Below, piece after piece: positions 7,524 to 15,329 of a stretch of DNA of 64,000 nt. The notes beneath the pieces are model-generated. The model searched no databases, was not told where the DNA came from, and saw nothing but the letters and a program-made list of their open reading frames with translations. The stretch comes from Ferrovibrio terrae_B (lineage in GTDB: Bacteria; Pseudomonadota; Alphaproteobacteria; Ferrovibrionales; Ferrovibrionaceae): positions 1 through 64,000 of the forward strand of contig NZ_CALRUC010000002.1 of the NCBI RefSeq assembly GCF_943371255.1, given 5' to 3'. Position numbers and translations under genes: made by a program. Position 1 is the first letter of the stretch; every line of letters starts with the position of its first letter.

Positions 7524-8288
7524 ATGAAGCACGAAATCGTTCTTGTCAACAACGTCAAGCGGACCCTGCAGGCAGCCACGGCTTTGACACAGCCCGGCAC
7601 CGAGCAGCGAATCTGCATCTGGCATGGTCCGGCCGGCCTTGGCAAGACTACGGCCGCCGAGATCCTCACCACCAAGCAGCAGGCCGTTTATGTGCGCGCC
7701 CTGGCTGTTTGGACACCGACCGCCATGCTAGCGGCGATCTGCGCCGAGCTGCAGATCAACGATAACTGCACCCGCAAGTGGCAGATGGTGCAGAACATCA
7801 TGCGCTCACTGGAGGAGCGGCCGCGCCCCATCATCGTAGATGAGGCAGACCACATCGCCGGCGATCCGAAAAACATCGAGACGTTGCGCGATGTGCATGA
7901 CATGTGCGGCGTGCCGATCGTGCTGATCGGCATGGAAGGCCTGGTCAAATCGCTGCGCCGGCGGCCCCAGGTGGCCCAGCGCGTCGGCGCCGAGATCATC
8001 TTCCAGCCCCTCAACCACGCTGATGCCACCCAGGTGGCCAAGCAGCTGTGCGAGGTGCAGCTGGCCGAGGATCTGATCGACAAGCTGTTCAAGGCCAGCC
8101 AGGGCTCAATCCGCTCCTTCAAGGTCGGCCTTGCCAGCATCGAGCAGCGCGCCAAGACCCTGCAGCTGCCGGTGATCGGCACGAAGGAATGGGGCGACAA
8201 GCCCTTCTTCTTCGCGCAATCGACTGCACGCGGTATCGCCAAGGCCGACGATGCCCCCGCGTCCGGCAGCCTGACGGTGGCGGCATGA
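7524..8288 (+). CDS. MuB-type AAA+ target-selection ATPase
   Basis: A 254-residue AAA+ ATPase. Walker A GPAGLGKTT is at residues about 35-43 and Walker B PIIVDEADH at about 102-110. Sensor-type residues follow (PIVLIGMEGL). MuB proteins coat target DNA, bring it to the transposase and confer target immunity. The start at 7524 is the first ATG that gives a MuB-like N-terminus, with an AGAGAG site ahead; the longer upstream frame is not supported. The preceding 77 bases hold no gene. Its stop overlaps the next start. Confidence 0.93.
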   Translation: MKHEIVLVNNVKRTLQAATALTQPGTEQRICIWHGPAGLGKTTAAEILTTKQQAVYVRALAVWTPTAMLAAICAELQINDNCTRKWQMVQNIMRSLEERPRPIIVDEADHIAGDPKNIETLRDVHDMCGVPIVLIGMEGLVKSLRRRPQVAQRVGAEIIFQPLNHADATQVAKQLCEVQLAEDLIDKLFKASQGSIRSFKVGLASIEQRAKTLQLPVIGTKEWGDKPFFFAQSTARGIAKADDAPASGSLTVAA

Positions 8289-8629
8289 CCAAGCGCAAGC
8301 CATTCAAGACCCGGCGGCCGATCTGCCGCCGGGAGTCCATCCGGGGTGATGCCTGGAAGGTGATCCGTATCCGACGCGTGTTCACGCTGCAGGATATTGC
8401 CGATGCCGTAGAGGCCGATACCCGCGTGGTCGGCCTGTACATTCGCTCGCTCTGCAAGACCGGCGTTCTACGCCAGACGATCAAGCGCCGCGGTCGCGAG
8501 ATCGGCGTCTTCAACACCTATCGGATCGCCAAGGATCTCGGCCCCATCGCGCCGCAGGTCTGTGCCGATGGCCGTTCCTATGACCCGAACGGCAAGAAGT
8601 TCATCGAGCTTCTCAAGGAGGGTGCATGA
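8285..8629 (+). CDS. hypothetical winged-HTH-like protein
   Basis: A 114-residue basic protein overlapping the ATPase stop by four bases. The middle section (AWKVIRIRRVFTLQDIADAVEADTRVVG, then YIRSLCKTGVLRQTIKRRGR) reads like a winged helix-turn-helix DNA-binding domain. It may be a small regulator of early or middle transcription. The exact role is unknown. Confidence 0.7.
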   Translation: MTKRKPFKTRRPICRRESIRGDAWKVIRIRRVFTLQDIADAVEADTRVVGLYIRSLCKTGVLRQTIKRRGREIGVFNTYRIAKDLGPIAPQVCADGRSYDPNGKKFIELLKEGA

Positions 8630-8985
8630 GCCAGCAGCAGGAGTCCGACTGGGTCGCCACGCTGCGACAGGCCGCAGCGAGCACCAGCCAGAAAGTTGCG
8701 GGCCAGGCGATCGGCTATTCGGCCTCTGTCGTCAACCAGGTGCTGAAAGGCACCTACAAGGGCGATTTAAAGGCCGTTCAGGACGCGGTTGAAGGCAAGT
8801 TCATGGCGATGACGGTGCAGTGCCCCGGCTTCGGCATGGAGATCTCCAAGTCAGTCTGCGCGACCGAGCAACGCCGGCCGCGCAGCTTCACCAGCCCGAT
8901 CCGCATTCGCGTCTACAAGGCCTGCCGCAATGGCTGCGCCCATAGCCGGGTCGGCCAGGAGAAAGGGGCGGACAATGCTGCGTAG
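8626..8985 (+). CDS. HTH protein, possible transcriptional regulator
   Basis: A 119-residue protein coupled to the previous gene by an ATGA overlap. Residues 8-45 (VATLRQAAASTSQKVAGQAIG, then SASVVNQVLKGTYKGD) form a lambda-repressor-like HTH. The C-terminal half has three cysteines in the pattern C-x(11)-C and a late CRNGC, possibly metal-binding. Similar proteins occur in early regions of Mu-like phages. The function is not known. Confidence 0.7.
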   Translation: MSQQQESDWVATLRQAAASTSQKVAGQAIGYSASVVNQVLKGTYKGDLKAVQDAVEGKFMAMTVQCPGFGMEISKSVCATEQRRPRSFTSPIRIRVYKACRNGCAHSRVGQEKGADNAA

Positions 8986-9475
8986 AACCATAGTTCTGCT
9001 GCAGGAGGCCTTTGCCGATTACCTGGCACAGGGCCGACTGCCGACTGCCGAGGCCGTCGCCGGCACCGCGAAGCTGCTGCAGGGGATGGCCGATGCCATC
9101 GACAAGCACTGCCGCCTGCTGCCGTTCCAGGCGGATGCCAACGACAACGGGGCGCCGCTCTACTCGGCACCCTTACACGAAGAGCTGGTCGATGTTGCGG
9201 ACTGGTTCTCGAAAGCGGCCCGCGACGGGGCGCCGATCGAGATGGACCGCCAGGCGCTGGCGATGTTCTCGCTTGCATTCCGCAACATGGCATTCCGCTC
9301 GCGCTCGATGGAGCGTCTGCTGGATCTGCCTAACTGCGGCCCGCGTCCTGACACGGCGGGCGGCGTAGTGCCACGCGTCGCGCGCATGAGCATCGAGCAG
9401 CAGCTGCGCCAGGCAGGCTGGCAGGCCGTCACTCCGCTCGGTGAGGCCGGCGTCACACTCTCCACGGATGCGTGA
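8975..9475 (+). CDS. hypothetical phage protein
   Basis: A 166-residue, mostly helical protein whose ATG lies inside the end of the previous gene (11-base overlap). No recognisable domain. It contains a DANDNGAP segment often seen in alphaproteobacterial phage early proteins. Its place in the dense early operon supports expression. Confidence 0.65.
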   Translation: MLRRTIVLLQEAFADYLAQGRLPTAEAVAGTAKLLQGMADAIDKHCRLLPFQADANDNGAPLYSAPLHEELVDVADWFSKAARDGAPIEMDRQALAMFSLAFRNMAFRSRSMERLLDLPNCGPRPDTAGGVVPRVARMSIEQQLRQAGWQAVTPLGEAGVTLSTDA

Positions 9476-9477
9476 CG

Positions 9478-9684
9478 ATGAGCGCTCCTCTGCAACTGTC
9501 CAGCGTCCAGGTGTCGTCGCGTCGTCAGACGCGGCGGCACCGCCGCCGCGGCCGCGTCGCAGTCATTCTGCTGCTGATGCTGCTGATCGGCCTGGTCGGC
9601 TCGATCGCGGTGCCATTCGCCGGCGTCGTCGGCTGCGGCATCTACCACACCTTTCCCAATCCATTCACTGCCCGGAGTGCGTGA
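9478..9684 (+). CDS. small single-pass membrane protein
   Basis: A 68-residue protein with a strongly basic N-terminus (SSRRQTRRHRRRGR) followed by one hydrophobic helix (VAVILLLMLLIGLVGSIAVPF, about residues 27-47). The topology is probably N-inside. The function is unknown; early phage membrane peptides may affect host physiology or superinfection. The start is taken at the ATG after the preceding stop. Confidence 0.6.
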   Translation: MSAPLQLSSVQVSSRRQTRRHRRRGRVAVILLLMLLIGLVGSIAVPFAGVVGCGIYHTFPNPFTARSA

Positions 9685-9685
9685 C

Positions 9686-10321
9686 ATGACTGAACATAGC
9701 AAGATCGAAGTGCCCGCCGGCTTCATGCTCGATAGCCGCGGCGCGCATGTGCCCGAGGGCAACGTCCGCCCTATCGACAAACTGGAAGATCAGCTCGTCC
9801 GCAAGATCCACGGCTTTGGCCAGGATCTATCAGACCAGATCGCGCGCTTCTTCGGCCACACCATCGACGATATCGACGCCTTTCTTGAGCTGCTGGCCGA
9901 GAAGTACAACGCCAAGCCGCGCGGCAAGAAGGGAAACATGACCTTCACCAGCTACGATGGCACGCTCAAGGTGCAGGTGCAGGTGGCCGAACACATCGCA
10001 TTCGGCGCCGAGCTGCAGGTTGCCAAGCAACTGGTCGATGCGTGCCTGACCCGCTGGAGCGGTGGATCCGATCCAAAATATATCGCTGTGGTGAACAACG
10101 CCTTCAACGTTGACAAACAGCAGAACGTCAACCGCCAGGCGCTGTTTGCCCTGCGGAAGCTGGAAATCGCCGATCCCGAATGGAACGAGGCCATGCGTGC
10201 CATTGCCGACGCCGTGCGCGTGGTCGGGTCGAAGATGTATGTCCGCATGCACCGCCGTGCGAATGCCCAGTCGCGCTGGCGCCTGGTGCCCATCGATCTT
10301 GCTGCGGTCGAGCGGGCATAG
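9686..10321 (+). CDS. DUF3164 family phage protein
   Basis: A 211-residue member of DUF3164, a family found almost only in Mu-like phages. It has the N-terminal PAGFMLDSRGAHVPEGNVRP segment and the central TFTSYDGTLKVQVQVAEH segment typical of the family. The molecular role is unknown. The ATG at 9686 is preferred to the in-frame GTG at 9677 because it starts closer to the conserved region. Confidence 0.85.
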   Translation: MTEHSKIEVPAGFMLDSRGAHVPEGNVRPIDKLEDQLVRKIHGFGQDLSDQIARFFGHTIDDIDAFLELLAEKYNAKPRGKKGNMTFTSYDGTLKVQVQVAEHIAFGAELQVAKQLVDACLTRWSGGSDPKYIAVVNNAFNVDKQQNVNRQALFALRKLEIADPEWNEAMRAIADAVRVVGSKMYVRMHRRANAQSRWRLVPIDLAAVERA

Positions 10322-10330
10322 GAGGCGAGC

Positions 10331-10741
10331 ATGGAGCGACCCGTACACTACGATCTCGAAACGATGGCGGCGCAGCTGCGCGAGAAGGCCAGGGCCAATG
10401 CCGCGCGGGCCATCGAGGGCGCACGCAGGGAGAGCGACGAAACCAGCGCCCAGTTTGTCACCATGCAGAGCGATCTGGATGAGATCCTGATCACTATGCA
10501 CCTGGGCCTTGCCAAGTGGCTCAACGAGGGGCGTCCGGCAGAACAGATGGTTTCTGTTTTCGGCCATGTGGCAGCTGTGTTCACAGCGAATGTGCTGGCG
10601 AATTTTCCCCAGCAAGCGGCCCACGCGGCGTTTCACGCGCAGTTCAGCCGGACGATGCGTGCCGCTCTTCGCGGCCGGGATGGCAACGGTGCCACCGTCT
10701 CGCGTGCCGAGTTCGTTCCTCTGGTCGGGGGCAACGGATGA
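10331..10741 (+). CDS. hypothetical phage protein
   Basis: A 136-residue helical protein preceded by an AGGAG site. The first 50 residues (MAAQLREKARANAARAIEGA and on) are likely coiled-coil. No domain is recognised. Its stop overlaps the next start (ATGA). Confidence 0.6.
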   Translation: MERPVHYDLETMAAQLREKARANAARAIEGARRESDETSAQFVTMQSDLDEILITMHLGLAKWLNEGRPAEQMVSVFGHVAAVFTANVLANFPQQAAHAAFHAQFSRTMRAALRGRDGNGATVSRAEFVPLVGGNG

Positions 10742-11028
10742 GCGAGCATCGCGGAATTTACTGGAGCGATGAAGCGGGCCGGCTGCAGAACTACACGGTC
10801 GCCACCAAGGCGAACGGGCATGCGGTGGTTAAGATCGAGCTGGTAATCGCCGATCCGTTCCGCCTGGGCATGCTTCTGCAGGAGCTGCAGACAATCAAGC
10901 AGCAGCAGGGCCGGCCAGATATCAGCTCAGAGCCTGTGCCGCGGCCGCGGCGTTCGCGTCACCAGCTGTCGTCGGCGGGTGGCCAGCTGCTGCTGTCGCC
11001 ACCACGGAAAGGTCACCGCGATGAGTGA
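10738..11028 (+). CDS. hypothetical phage protein
   Basis: A 96-residue protein overlapping the previous stop by four bases. The N-terminal half looks like a small beta-rich domain (HRGIYWSDEAGRLQNYTVAT); the C-terminal third is Pro/Arg-rich and probably disordered. No family is recognised. Confidence 0.55.
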   Translation: MSEHRGIYWSDEAGRLQNYTVATKANGHAVVKIELVIADPFRLGMLLQELQTIKQQQGRPDISSEPVPRPRRSRHQLSSAGGQLLLSPPRKGHRDE

Positions 11029-11233
11029 CGAGACTTTCCCGCGCTGTGAACCTCACCAGGCGAGCTTTCACCTGGTCGCCAAGGTTGATGGCCCGACTGG
11101 TCCGCAGCGGCTCGCGGTCGAGCCGAACGAGCTGCTCGCGTGGGTCATTACGGCTGCGCAGTTCGACGGCCGCTTCCATCGTCAGCTGCAGCAGCAGCTT
11201 GCGGCGCTTCCCATCACCGAACCGCGGAGCTGA
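11021..11233 (+). CDS. small hypothetical phage protein
   Basis: A 70-residue frame starting within the end of the previous gene (8-base overlap). No domain is recognised. It ends two bases before the next ATG. Gene packing, not homology, supports it. Confidence 0.5.
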   Translation: MSDETFPRCEPHQASFHLVAKVDGPTGPQRLAVEPNELLAWVITAAQFDGRFHRQLQQQLAALPITEPRS

Positions 11234-11235
11234 TC

Positions 11236-11538
11236 ATGTCCGACCGCGTTATCATCAATGCCGTTCTTGCCCTCAGTGCCTTCCGTCGCAAGGGTGATGA
11301 TCCGAAAGAGCAGATGCGTGCCGATGCCCAGGCCGGTCTGCTGCGCCTGTTGCGCGGCAAGCCCGATGTGCTCCGCCACTCCGATCCCGACAGCTGCATC
11401 AACCTGCTGTTTGCGGTGCTGGATCACTGCGAAGCGGAAGGCATGACACATCGCGCGCTGGCCGACGCATTCAACGAGCATGCGGAGTCTGGCCGCCGCG
11501 CGCAGCAGCTGGCCACCGCGCGGGAGCTGCGCGCATGA
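11236..11538 (+). CDS. hypothetical phage protein
   Basis: A 100-residue, helix-rich protein (RVIINAVLALSAFRRKGDDP, then a Cys-containing helical half). No family is recognised. It overlaps the next gene by four bases, consistent with coupling. Confidence 0.55.
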   Translation: MSDRVIINAVLALSAFRRKGDDPKEQMRADAQAGLLRLLRGKPDVLRHSDPDSCINLLFAVLDHCEAEGMTHRALADAFNEHAESGRRAQQLATARELRA

Positions 11539-11867
11539 AGGGCGATGCAGCACCGTTCCAGGCCTTCCTCGATCGTCGCGCGAAACTGCGTGGCGTATGG
11601 CATGGCCTGGTCGTTCTGGGCAAGGCCGGGCTGATCATCGCCGCCTGCCTGGCTATGGTCGAAGCCATCGACCGCTATGAGTCGGTCCGCAATCTCTTTG
11701 CCGAGATCGTCTATCCGGTCGCGCGCTGGTTCCTGTTTCCTTGCGCCGCGACGATGGGGATCTGGGCAGGGTGCCGCATTTCGGCATTCTTGTTTGGTGT
11801 CCCGTCGAATGCCTGGCGTGGACTGATCACCATCAACAACTCCTGCGAGATCAATCATGGCCGCTGA
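11535..11867 (+). CDS. two-helix membrane protein
   Basis: A 110-residue protein with two likely transmembrane helices, about residues 26-42 (LVVLGKAGLIIAACLAM) and 60-85 (VYPVARWFLFPCAATMGIWAGC). The role is unknown; it could be a holin-like or host-takeover membrane protein, but it lies in the early block rather than with the endolysin. It overlaps the gp16-like gene by 11 bases. Confidence 0.6.
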   Translation: MKGDAAPFQAFLDRRAKLRGVWHGLVVLGKAGLIIAACLAMVEAIDRYESVRNLFAEIVYPVARWFLFPCAATMGIWAGCRISAFLFGVPSNAWRGLITINNSCEINHGR

Positions 11868-12282
11868 TCGAAAGAAACTGATCGCGGCGATCCATGTCGC
11901 CAAAAACAAGAAAGGCATCAGCGAGGACGACTACCGCGCGATGTTGCGAAACGAGTTTCAGGTTGCCAGCAGTACGGATCTGGCCGTGCCCCAGCTCGGC
12001 GCGCTGCTGACCAGGATCAATGGCGGCAAGCGCTTCCGCGAAGCATCTGGCAAGGCATACGTGCGAAAGATCTTCGCTGTCTGGGGCGAGATGTGCCGGC
12101 AGGGCATACCTGACAGCCGAAATCGCACAGCGCTGCTCGCCTTCGTGAAGCGGATGACGAACAAGGACGATCCCGAATGGCTGACACCAGCCGAGGGTAA
12201 CCGCGTGATCGAAGCCCTTAAGGACTGGCAGGAACGCGCCCTGGCTAAGCAGGCGGAGGCGACGAATGCCGCCGCTTCGTGA
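11857..12282 (+). CDS. Mu gp16-like protein (DUF1018)
   Basis: A 141-residue member of the DUF1018/gp16 family of Mu-like phages. The family pattern is KKLIAAIHVAKNKKGISEDDYRAML at the start and a C-terminal region describing a small helical, probably DNA-binding, domain. The function is unproven. It is a reliable marker of transposable-phage early/middle regions and fits between the DUF3164 and Mor genes. Confidence 0.88.
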   Translation: MAADRKKLIAAIHVAKNKKGISEDDYRAMLRNEFQVASSTDLAVPQLGALLTRINGGKRFREASGKAYVRKIFAVWGEMCRQGIPDSRNRTALLAFVKRMTNKDDPEWLTPAEGNRVIEALKDWQERALAKQAEATNAAAS

Positions 12283-12466
12283 GGACGATCCCTACCGCGC
12301 CTGCAGCGTCTGTGGCTGCACATGGGACAAAGCATGTCTCGACCCGGCAACCGGCCTCGGTTGCTACTGGGTCGGCCCACATCTCTGCAACGTCTGTCAA
12401 CGCGCCGCGCCGAACATCTGCGACAGCTGTGACGGCAACCCGAAGGGAAAGGCTAAAGCATCATGA
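12266..12466 (+). CDS. small cysteine-rich zinc-binding protein
   Basis: A 66-residue protein with eight cysteines in paired spacing (CSVCGCTWDKAC, CNVCQRAAPNICDSC), strongly suggesting two zinc sites. It overlaps the gp16-like gene by 17 bases and the next gene by four. Such small zinc proteins in phages often act as regulators or host-protein inhibitors, but nothing specific can be assigned. Confidence 0.65.
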   Translation: MPPLREDDPYRACSVCGCTWDKACLDPATGLGCYWVGPHLCNVCQRAAPNICDSCDGNPKGKAKAS

Positions 12467-12750
12467 CGATCTCGACTGAACAACGGCCGCAGGATCCGCG
12501 CGCCGCGCAGTATGACCGCAAGGATCTCTGGGTGGTGTTCGACAGCCCGTCCGATTATCCGGGCCGTGTCGTCGCCCGTCGCTATGAACAGACGACGCGA
12601 CCGCCGCGCCATGAACCTGCCTTCGAGCCCACCACCGAGAAGGTTGTTGCGGCGACGATAGAGGAAGCGCGCCGCGCAATTCCGGCCGGTCGCGGCCAGT
12701 TCCCGCGACTGCCGAACGATGCCGCCGAGGTCGCGGAGGTATGGCTGTGA
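12463..12750 (+). CDS. hypothetical phage protein
   Basis: A 95-residue charged protein coupled to the upstream zinc protein (ATGA overlap). It has the motif DLWVVFDSPSDYPGRVVARR near residues 20-40 and a Pro/Arg-rich middle. No family is recognised beyond similarity of style to small phage early proteins. Confidence 0.55.
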   Translation: MTISTEQRPQDPRAAQYDRKDLWVVFDSPSDYPGRVVARRYEQTTRPPRHEPAFEPTTEKVVAATIEEARRAIPAGRGQFPRLPNDAAEVAEVWL

Positions 12751-12980
12751 GCAAGCACCATAGCTGCGCCATCCCTGGCTGCAATCACATGATCCCGGCT
12801 TCGCGCCTGATGTGCCGTGATCACTGGTTTGAGGTGCCGGGCCCCTTGCGCCATGCCATCAACTCCACCTGGAAGAACGGCGAGATCGGCGCGTATCGCA
12901 GAAACGTCGAAGAGGCGGTGCGTGTCGTATCTGGCACAGAGCCGGCAGCAGAACCCGAGGCGGAAGATGCAGCCGACTGA
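12741..12980 (+). CDS. small zinc-finger-like protein
   Basis: A 79-residue protein whose N-terminus, SCAIPGCNHMIPASRLMCRDHW, places Cys-Cys-Cys-His in a zinc-finger pattern, followed by a helix and an acidic tail. It overlaps both neighbours and comes directly before the adenine methylase. The function is unknown. Confidence 0.6.
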   Translation: MAVSKHHSCAIPGCNHMIPASRLMCRDHWFEVPGPLRHAINSTWKNGEIGAYRRNVEEAVRVVSGTEPAAEPEAEDAAD

Positions 12981-13563
12981 CACCACCGGCCAGTCGTGGC
13001 CCTTCACTGGCCTGCGGCCCCTCAGCTATGGGGTGATCATGGCGGATCCGCCGTGGCGCTTCGATCTGAGAAGCGCCGCTGGCGAGGAGAAGAGTCCGCA
13101 GGCGCAGTATGCCTGCATGCCGCTGGATGAGATCAAAGCGTTGCCTGTCGCCCAGCTGGCGGCACGGGATTGCCTGCTGTGGCTCTGGGCTACTTTCCCA
13201 ATGCTGCCTCAGGCCATCGACACGATGAGCGCATGGGGCTTCCGGTATGTCACCGGCGGCGCCTGGCACAAGAAAACCGTTCACGGCAAGACGGCGTTCG
13301 GAACCGGATATGTCATGCGGAGCGCCGCAGAGCCGTTCCCGATCGGCAAGATCGGTGCGCCGTCAGTGGTCAGCAAGTCTGAGCGCAACCTGATCGAGGC
13401 GGAAGTGCGCGAGCACAGCCGGAAGCCAGACCAAGCTTACGATGTGGTCGAGCGGCTTTGCCCGAAGGTGCTCTGCTGCGAGCTGTTTGCGCGCCAGCTG
13501 CTGCTGCGGCCGCACTGGTTCCACTGGGGCAACCAGGCCGACAAGTTCGGATCAGCAGCATGA
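12967..13563 (+). CDS. MT-A70 family adenine-N6 DNA methyltransferase
   Basis: A 198-residue MT-A70-type methyltransferase. The catalytic motif is ADPPWRF (residues about 26-32). The AdoMet site is completed near the C-terminus (KVLCCELFARQ, then WFHWGNQ). These enzymes transfer a methyl group to N6 of adenine; phage members usually protect DNA from restriction or alter regulation. The recognition site cannot be read from the sequence. It is coupled to its upstream neighbour (14-base overlap) and to the Mor gene (ATGA). It is phage cargo distinct from the C5-methylase at the right end. Confidence 0.9.
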   Translation: MQPTDTTGQSWPFTGLRPLSYGVIMADPPWRFDLRSAAGEEKSPQAQYACMPLDEIKALPVAQLAARDCLLWLWATFPMLPQAIDTMSAWGFRYVTGGAWHKKTVHGKTAFGTGYVMRSAAEPFPIGKIGAPSVVSKSERNLIEAEVREHSRKPDQAYDVVERLCPKVLCCELFARQLLLRPHWFHWGNQADKFGSAA

Positions 13564-13922
13564 CGACGGCCCAGGGCACTGCGCTGCCGGCGGCGCTGGC
13601 GAACATTGCGGAGATCGCCGGCCGTGAAGCTGCATTGCGGCTGGCATTCAAATACGGCGGAAGCCGCGTTTACATTCCGAAGAAATACCTGGGCAGCGAT
13701 ATCGCGCAGCTGCTTGGCAATGAGTCGGCCCGCGCACTGGCGAAACACTATGGCGGAGAATCCATCTCGATCCCGATCGGCAAAAAGGCTCTGGCCTTCT
13801 GGCTGGCCGAACAGGGTCAGGCAGTGGAAGAGATCGCCCGGACCTTGCGCGTAGATCGCACCACGGTGCATCGTTGGTTCAGCAGGCGCATGGACAGCCT
13901 GCAGCTCAAGCTTTTCGCTTAA
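13560..13922 (+). CDS. Mor-family late/middle transcription activator
   Basis: A 120-residue Mor/C-family protein. The N-terminal dimerisation part (LPAALANIAEIAGREAALRL) leads to the family hallmark GGSRVYIPKK. A C-terminal HTH follows (VEEIARTLRVDRTTVHRWFS). In Mu, Mor switches on middle and C switches on late transcription by binding upstream dyads and recruiting RNA polymerase. Only one such gene is seen here, so it may do both jobs. It ends the early operon, and palindromes follow directly. Confidence 0.9.
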   Translation: MTTAQGTALPAALANIAEIAGREAALRLAFKYGGSRVYIPKKYLGSDIAQLLGNESARALAKHYGGESISIPIGKKALAFWLAEQGQAVEEIARTLRVDRTTVHRWFSRRMDSLQLKLFA

Positions 13923-13927
13923 GCTTC

Positions 13928-13974
13928 GTGTGGCGCGTGCCACACTCAATAGAATGGTGACGATCAACCATTCT
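13928..13974. promoter_or_regulatory. two palindromes ahead of the lysis genes
   Basis: GTGTGGC gcgt GCCACAC (13928-13945) is followed six bases later by AGAATGGT gacgatca ACCATTCT (13951-13974). Both are perfect inverted repeats. They fill the gap between the activator gene and the endolysin start at 13982. They are candidate activator-binding dyads for a late promoter. The first could also end the early transcript, although it lacks a T-run. Confidence 0.6.
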
Positions 13975-13981
13975 CGGCGCC

Positions 13982-14494
13982 ATGAACGCGCCAAAGCAGA
14001 TACTCGTTCCAGCCGATTTCCGCAATACCAGCCTGCCGGTCACCGCGGCGGATATCGATAAGACCTGGCGCACGCTATACGGCGAGTGCAGCGGGCAGAG
14101 CTTCGACTGCAAGATCGCCACCTGCTGGACGATCCGCAACCGTGTCACGCTCGATCTGTGGAAGGATGGCAAGGCCGACTGGTGGGGGGAAGGCTTCGTC
14201 GCTATCTGCATCAAGAAATGGCAGTTCACCTGCTGGATGGATCACAACGCAGAGCGCATTGCCATCGCAACGCTGGGCGATGCAGCTGCCCAGGAGTGTA
14301 TGCTCGCCACCCTTGCTGTGATGAAGGGCCTGTTCCCCGATCCCACCGCGGGCGCTACCCACTATTTCAATCCTAAAATCGCTCGTACGCCTGACTGGGC
14401 GATCGGCCGCACGCCGGTCTGCGCCATCGACGGGCATAGCTTCTATGTCGGCGTCGAGCCCGGCGATCCCAAGTACACAAAACCGAAAACCTGA
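13982..14494 (+). CDS. SleB-like cell-wall hydrolase (endolysin)
   Basis: A 170-residue protein of the SleB/Hydrolase_2 family, which cleaves peptidoglycan glycan strands. The family pattern is visible: LYGECSGQSFDCKIATCWTI..NRV, then GATHYFNP and PDWA. The presumed catalytic Glu lies in LYGECS (residue about 35). No signal peptide is seen, so export would need a holin or similar protein. The membrane protein that follows is the best candidate. This is the first gene of the late block. Confidence 0.85.
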   Translation: MNAPKQILVPADFRNTSLPVTAADIDKTWRTLYGECSGQSFDCKIATCWTIRNRVTLDLWKDGKADWWGEGFVAICIKKWQFTCWMDHNAERIAIATLGDAAAQECMLATLAVMKGLFPDPTAGATHYFNPKIARTPDWAIGRTPVCAIDGHSFYVGVEPGDPKYTKPKT

Positions 14495-14503
14495 GGGGGT
14501 GTC

Positions 14504-15118
14504 ATGCTCAACACGTTGATGCAGTCCAAGGCTCTGCGCCTGGTGATCTATAACGGCCTTCTGGCGCTGGCCACCTTCCTCGGCTTCGATATGGCGCCGG
14601 AACAGGCGAACGAATATGCCGAAGCCATCCTCACGCTGGTTCCGCTGCTGATGGCAGGTGGTTCTGCCGTCATCATCAAGATCAAGGGCAAGCCGGCCGT
14701 ACCCCCGGCCGCCACTGTTCTGGCTCTGCTGCTGCTGCCGTCGATGCTGCTTCTGGCGGGCTGCGGTGCCCAGCTGCTGGCTACGCCCATTGCCCAGACG
14801 CCAGGCCAGCGGCTGATTGCCATCACCAGCGATTACACCACCGCCCAGGATTACATGCTGGCTTACGCGAAGAGCGAGGCTTCAAAGCCGGCTGTTGTCG
14901 TGTACCTCAAGGCATTCGACCGCGCGGCGGTGGCTGCCCTGGATGATGCCCGCGATGCGCTCAAGACCGGCGACAACCTGTTGATCGCTGCCGCCCTGGG
15001 CGCCGCCGCCTCGGCCGTCGAATCATTCTGGACTGAGATCGCGGTGAGCGGGATCCTGCCGACTCCTCCGCCGCGTGGCTTTGCCCAGCTGCCCGCCAAC
15101 TATCTGCCGGAGGATTAG
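14504..15118 (+). CDS. membrane protein with internal lipobox (lysis cassette)
   Basis: A 204-residue protein right after the endolysin. It has two hydrophobic helices (about residues 12-28 and 41-60). A third hydrophobic stretch then ends in a lipobox, LLLAGC, with Cys at 87, followed by a soluble helical domain and a Pro-rich end. Taken whole it looks like a two-helix holin-like segment fused to a lipoprotein. Alternatively, translation may also start at Met50 (14651) to give a lipoprotein resembling an outer-membrane spanin. Position supports a lysis role; no direct homology is claimed. Confidence 0.6.
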   Translation: MLNTLMQSKALRLVIYNGLLALATFLGFDMAPEQANEYAEAILTLVPLLMAGGSAVIIKIKGKPAVPPAATVLALLLLPSMLLLAGCGAQLLATPIAQTPGQRLIAITSDYTTAQDYMLAYAKSEASKPAVVVYLKAFDRAAVAALDDARDALKTGDNLLIAAALGAAASAVESFWTEIAVSGILPTPPPRGFAQLPANYLPED

Positions 15119-15121
15119 CCC

Positions 15122-15328
15122 GTGAACATCCAGAGCATTCTCAACAGCCCGATCACGTTGCTGATCATCCGCCTGGCTGTCGCAGCGGCCGCAGGCAACG
15201 AAGCCGCCAGGAAGAGAATTGCGCTGGTGGAGCTGCTGGTGAAAGAGCAGCGCGACGCTACGCCGGCGGAAGAGGCCGAGCTGTTCGACGCGATGCACGA
15301 GAAGAGCGACGAGATCCAGTCGCTGTGA
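15122..15328 (+). CDS. small hypothetical phage protein
   Basis: A 68-residue protein with a GTG start three bases after the preceding stop. The N-terminus has one short hydrophobic helix (ITLLIIRLAVAAAAG); the rest is charged helix. It may belong to the lysis group, but nothing firm can be said. Confidence 0.55.
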   Translation: MNIQSILNSPITLLIIRLAVAAAAGNEAARKRIALVELLVKEQRDATPAEEAELFDAMHEKSDEIQSL

Positions 15329-15329
15329 C

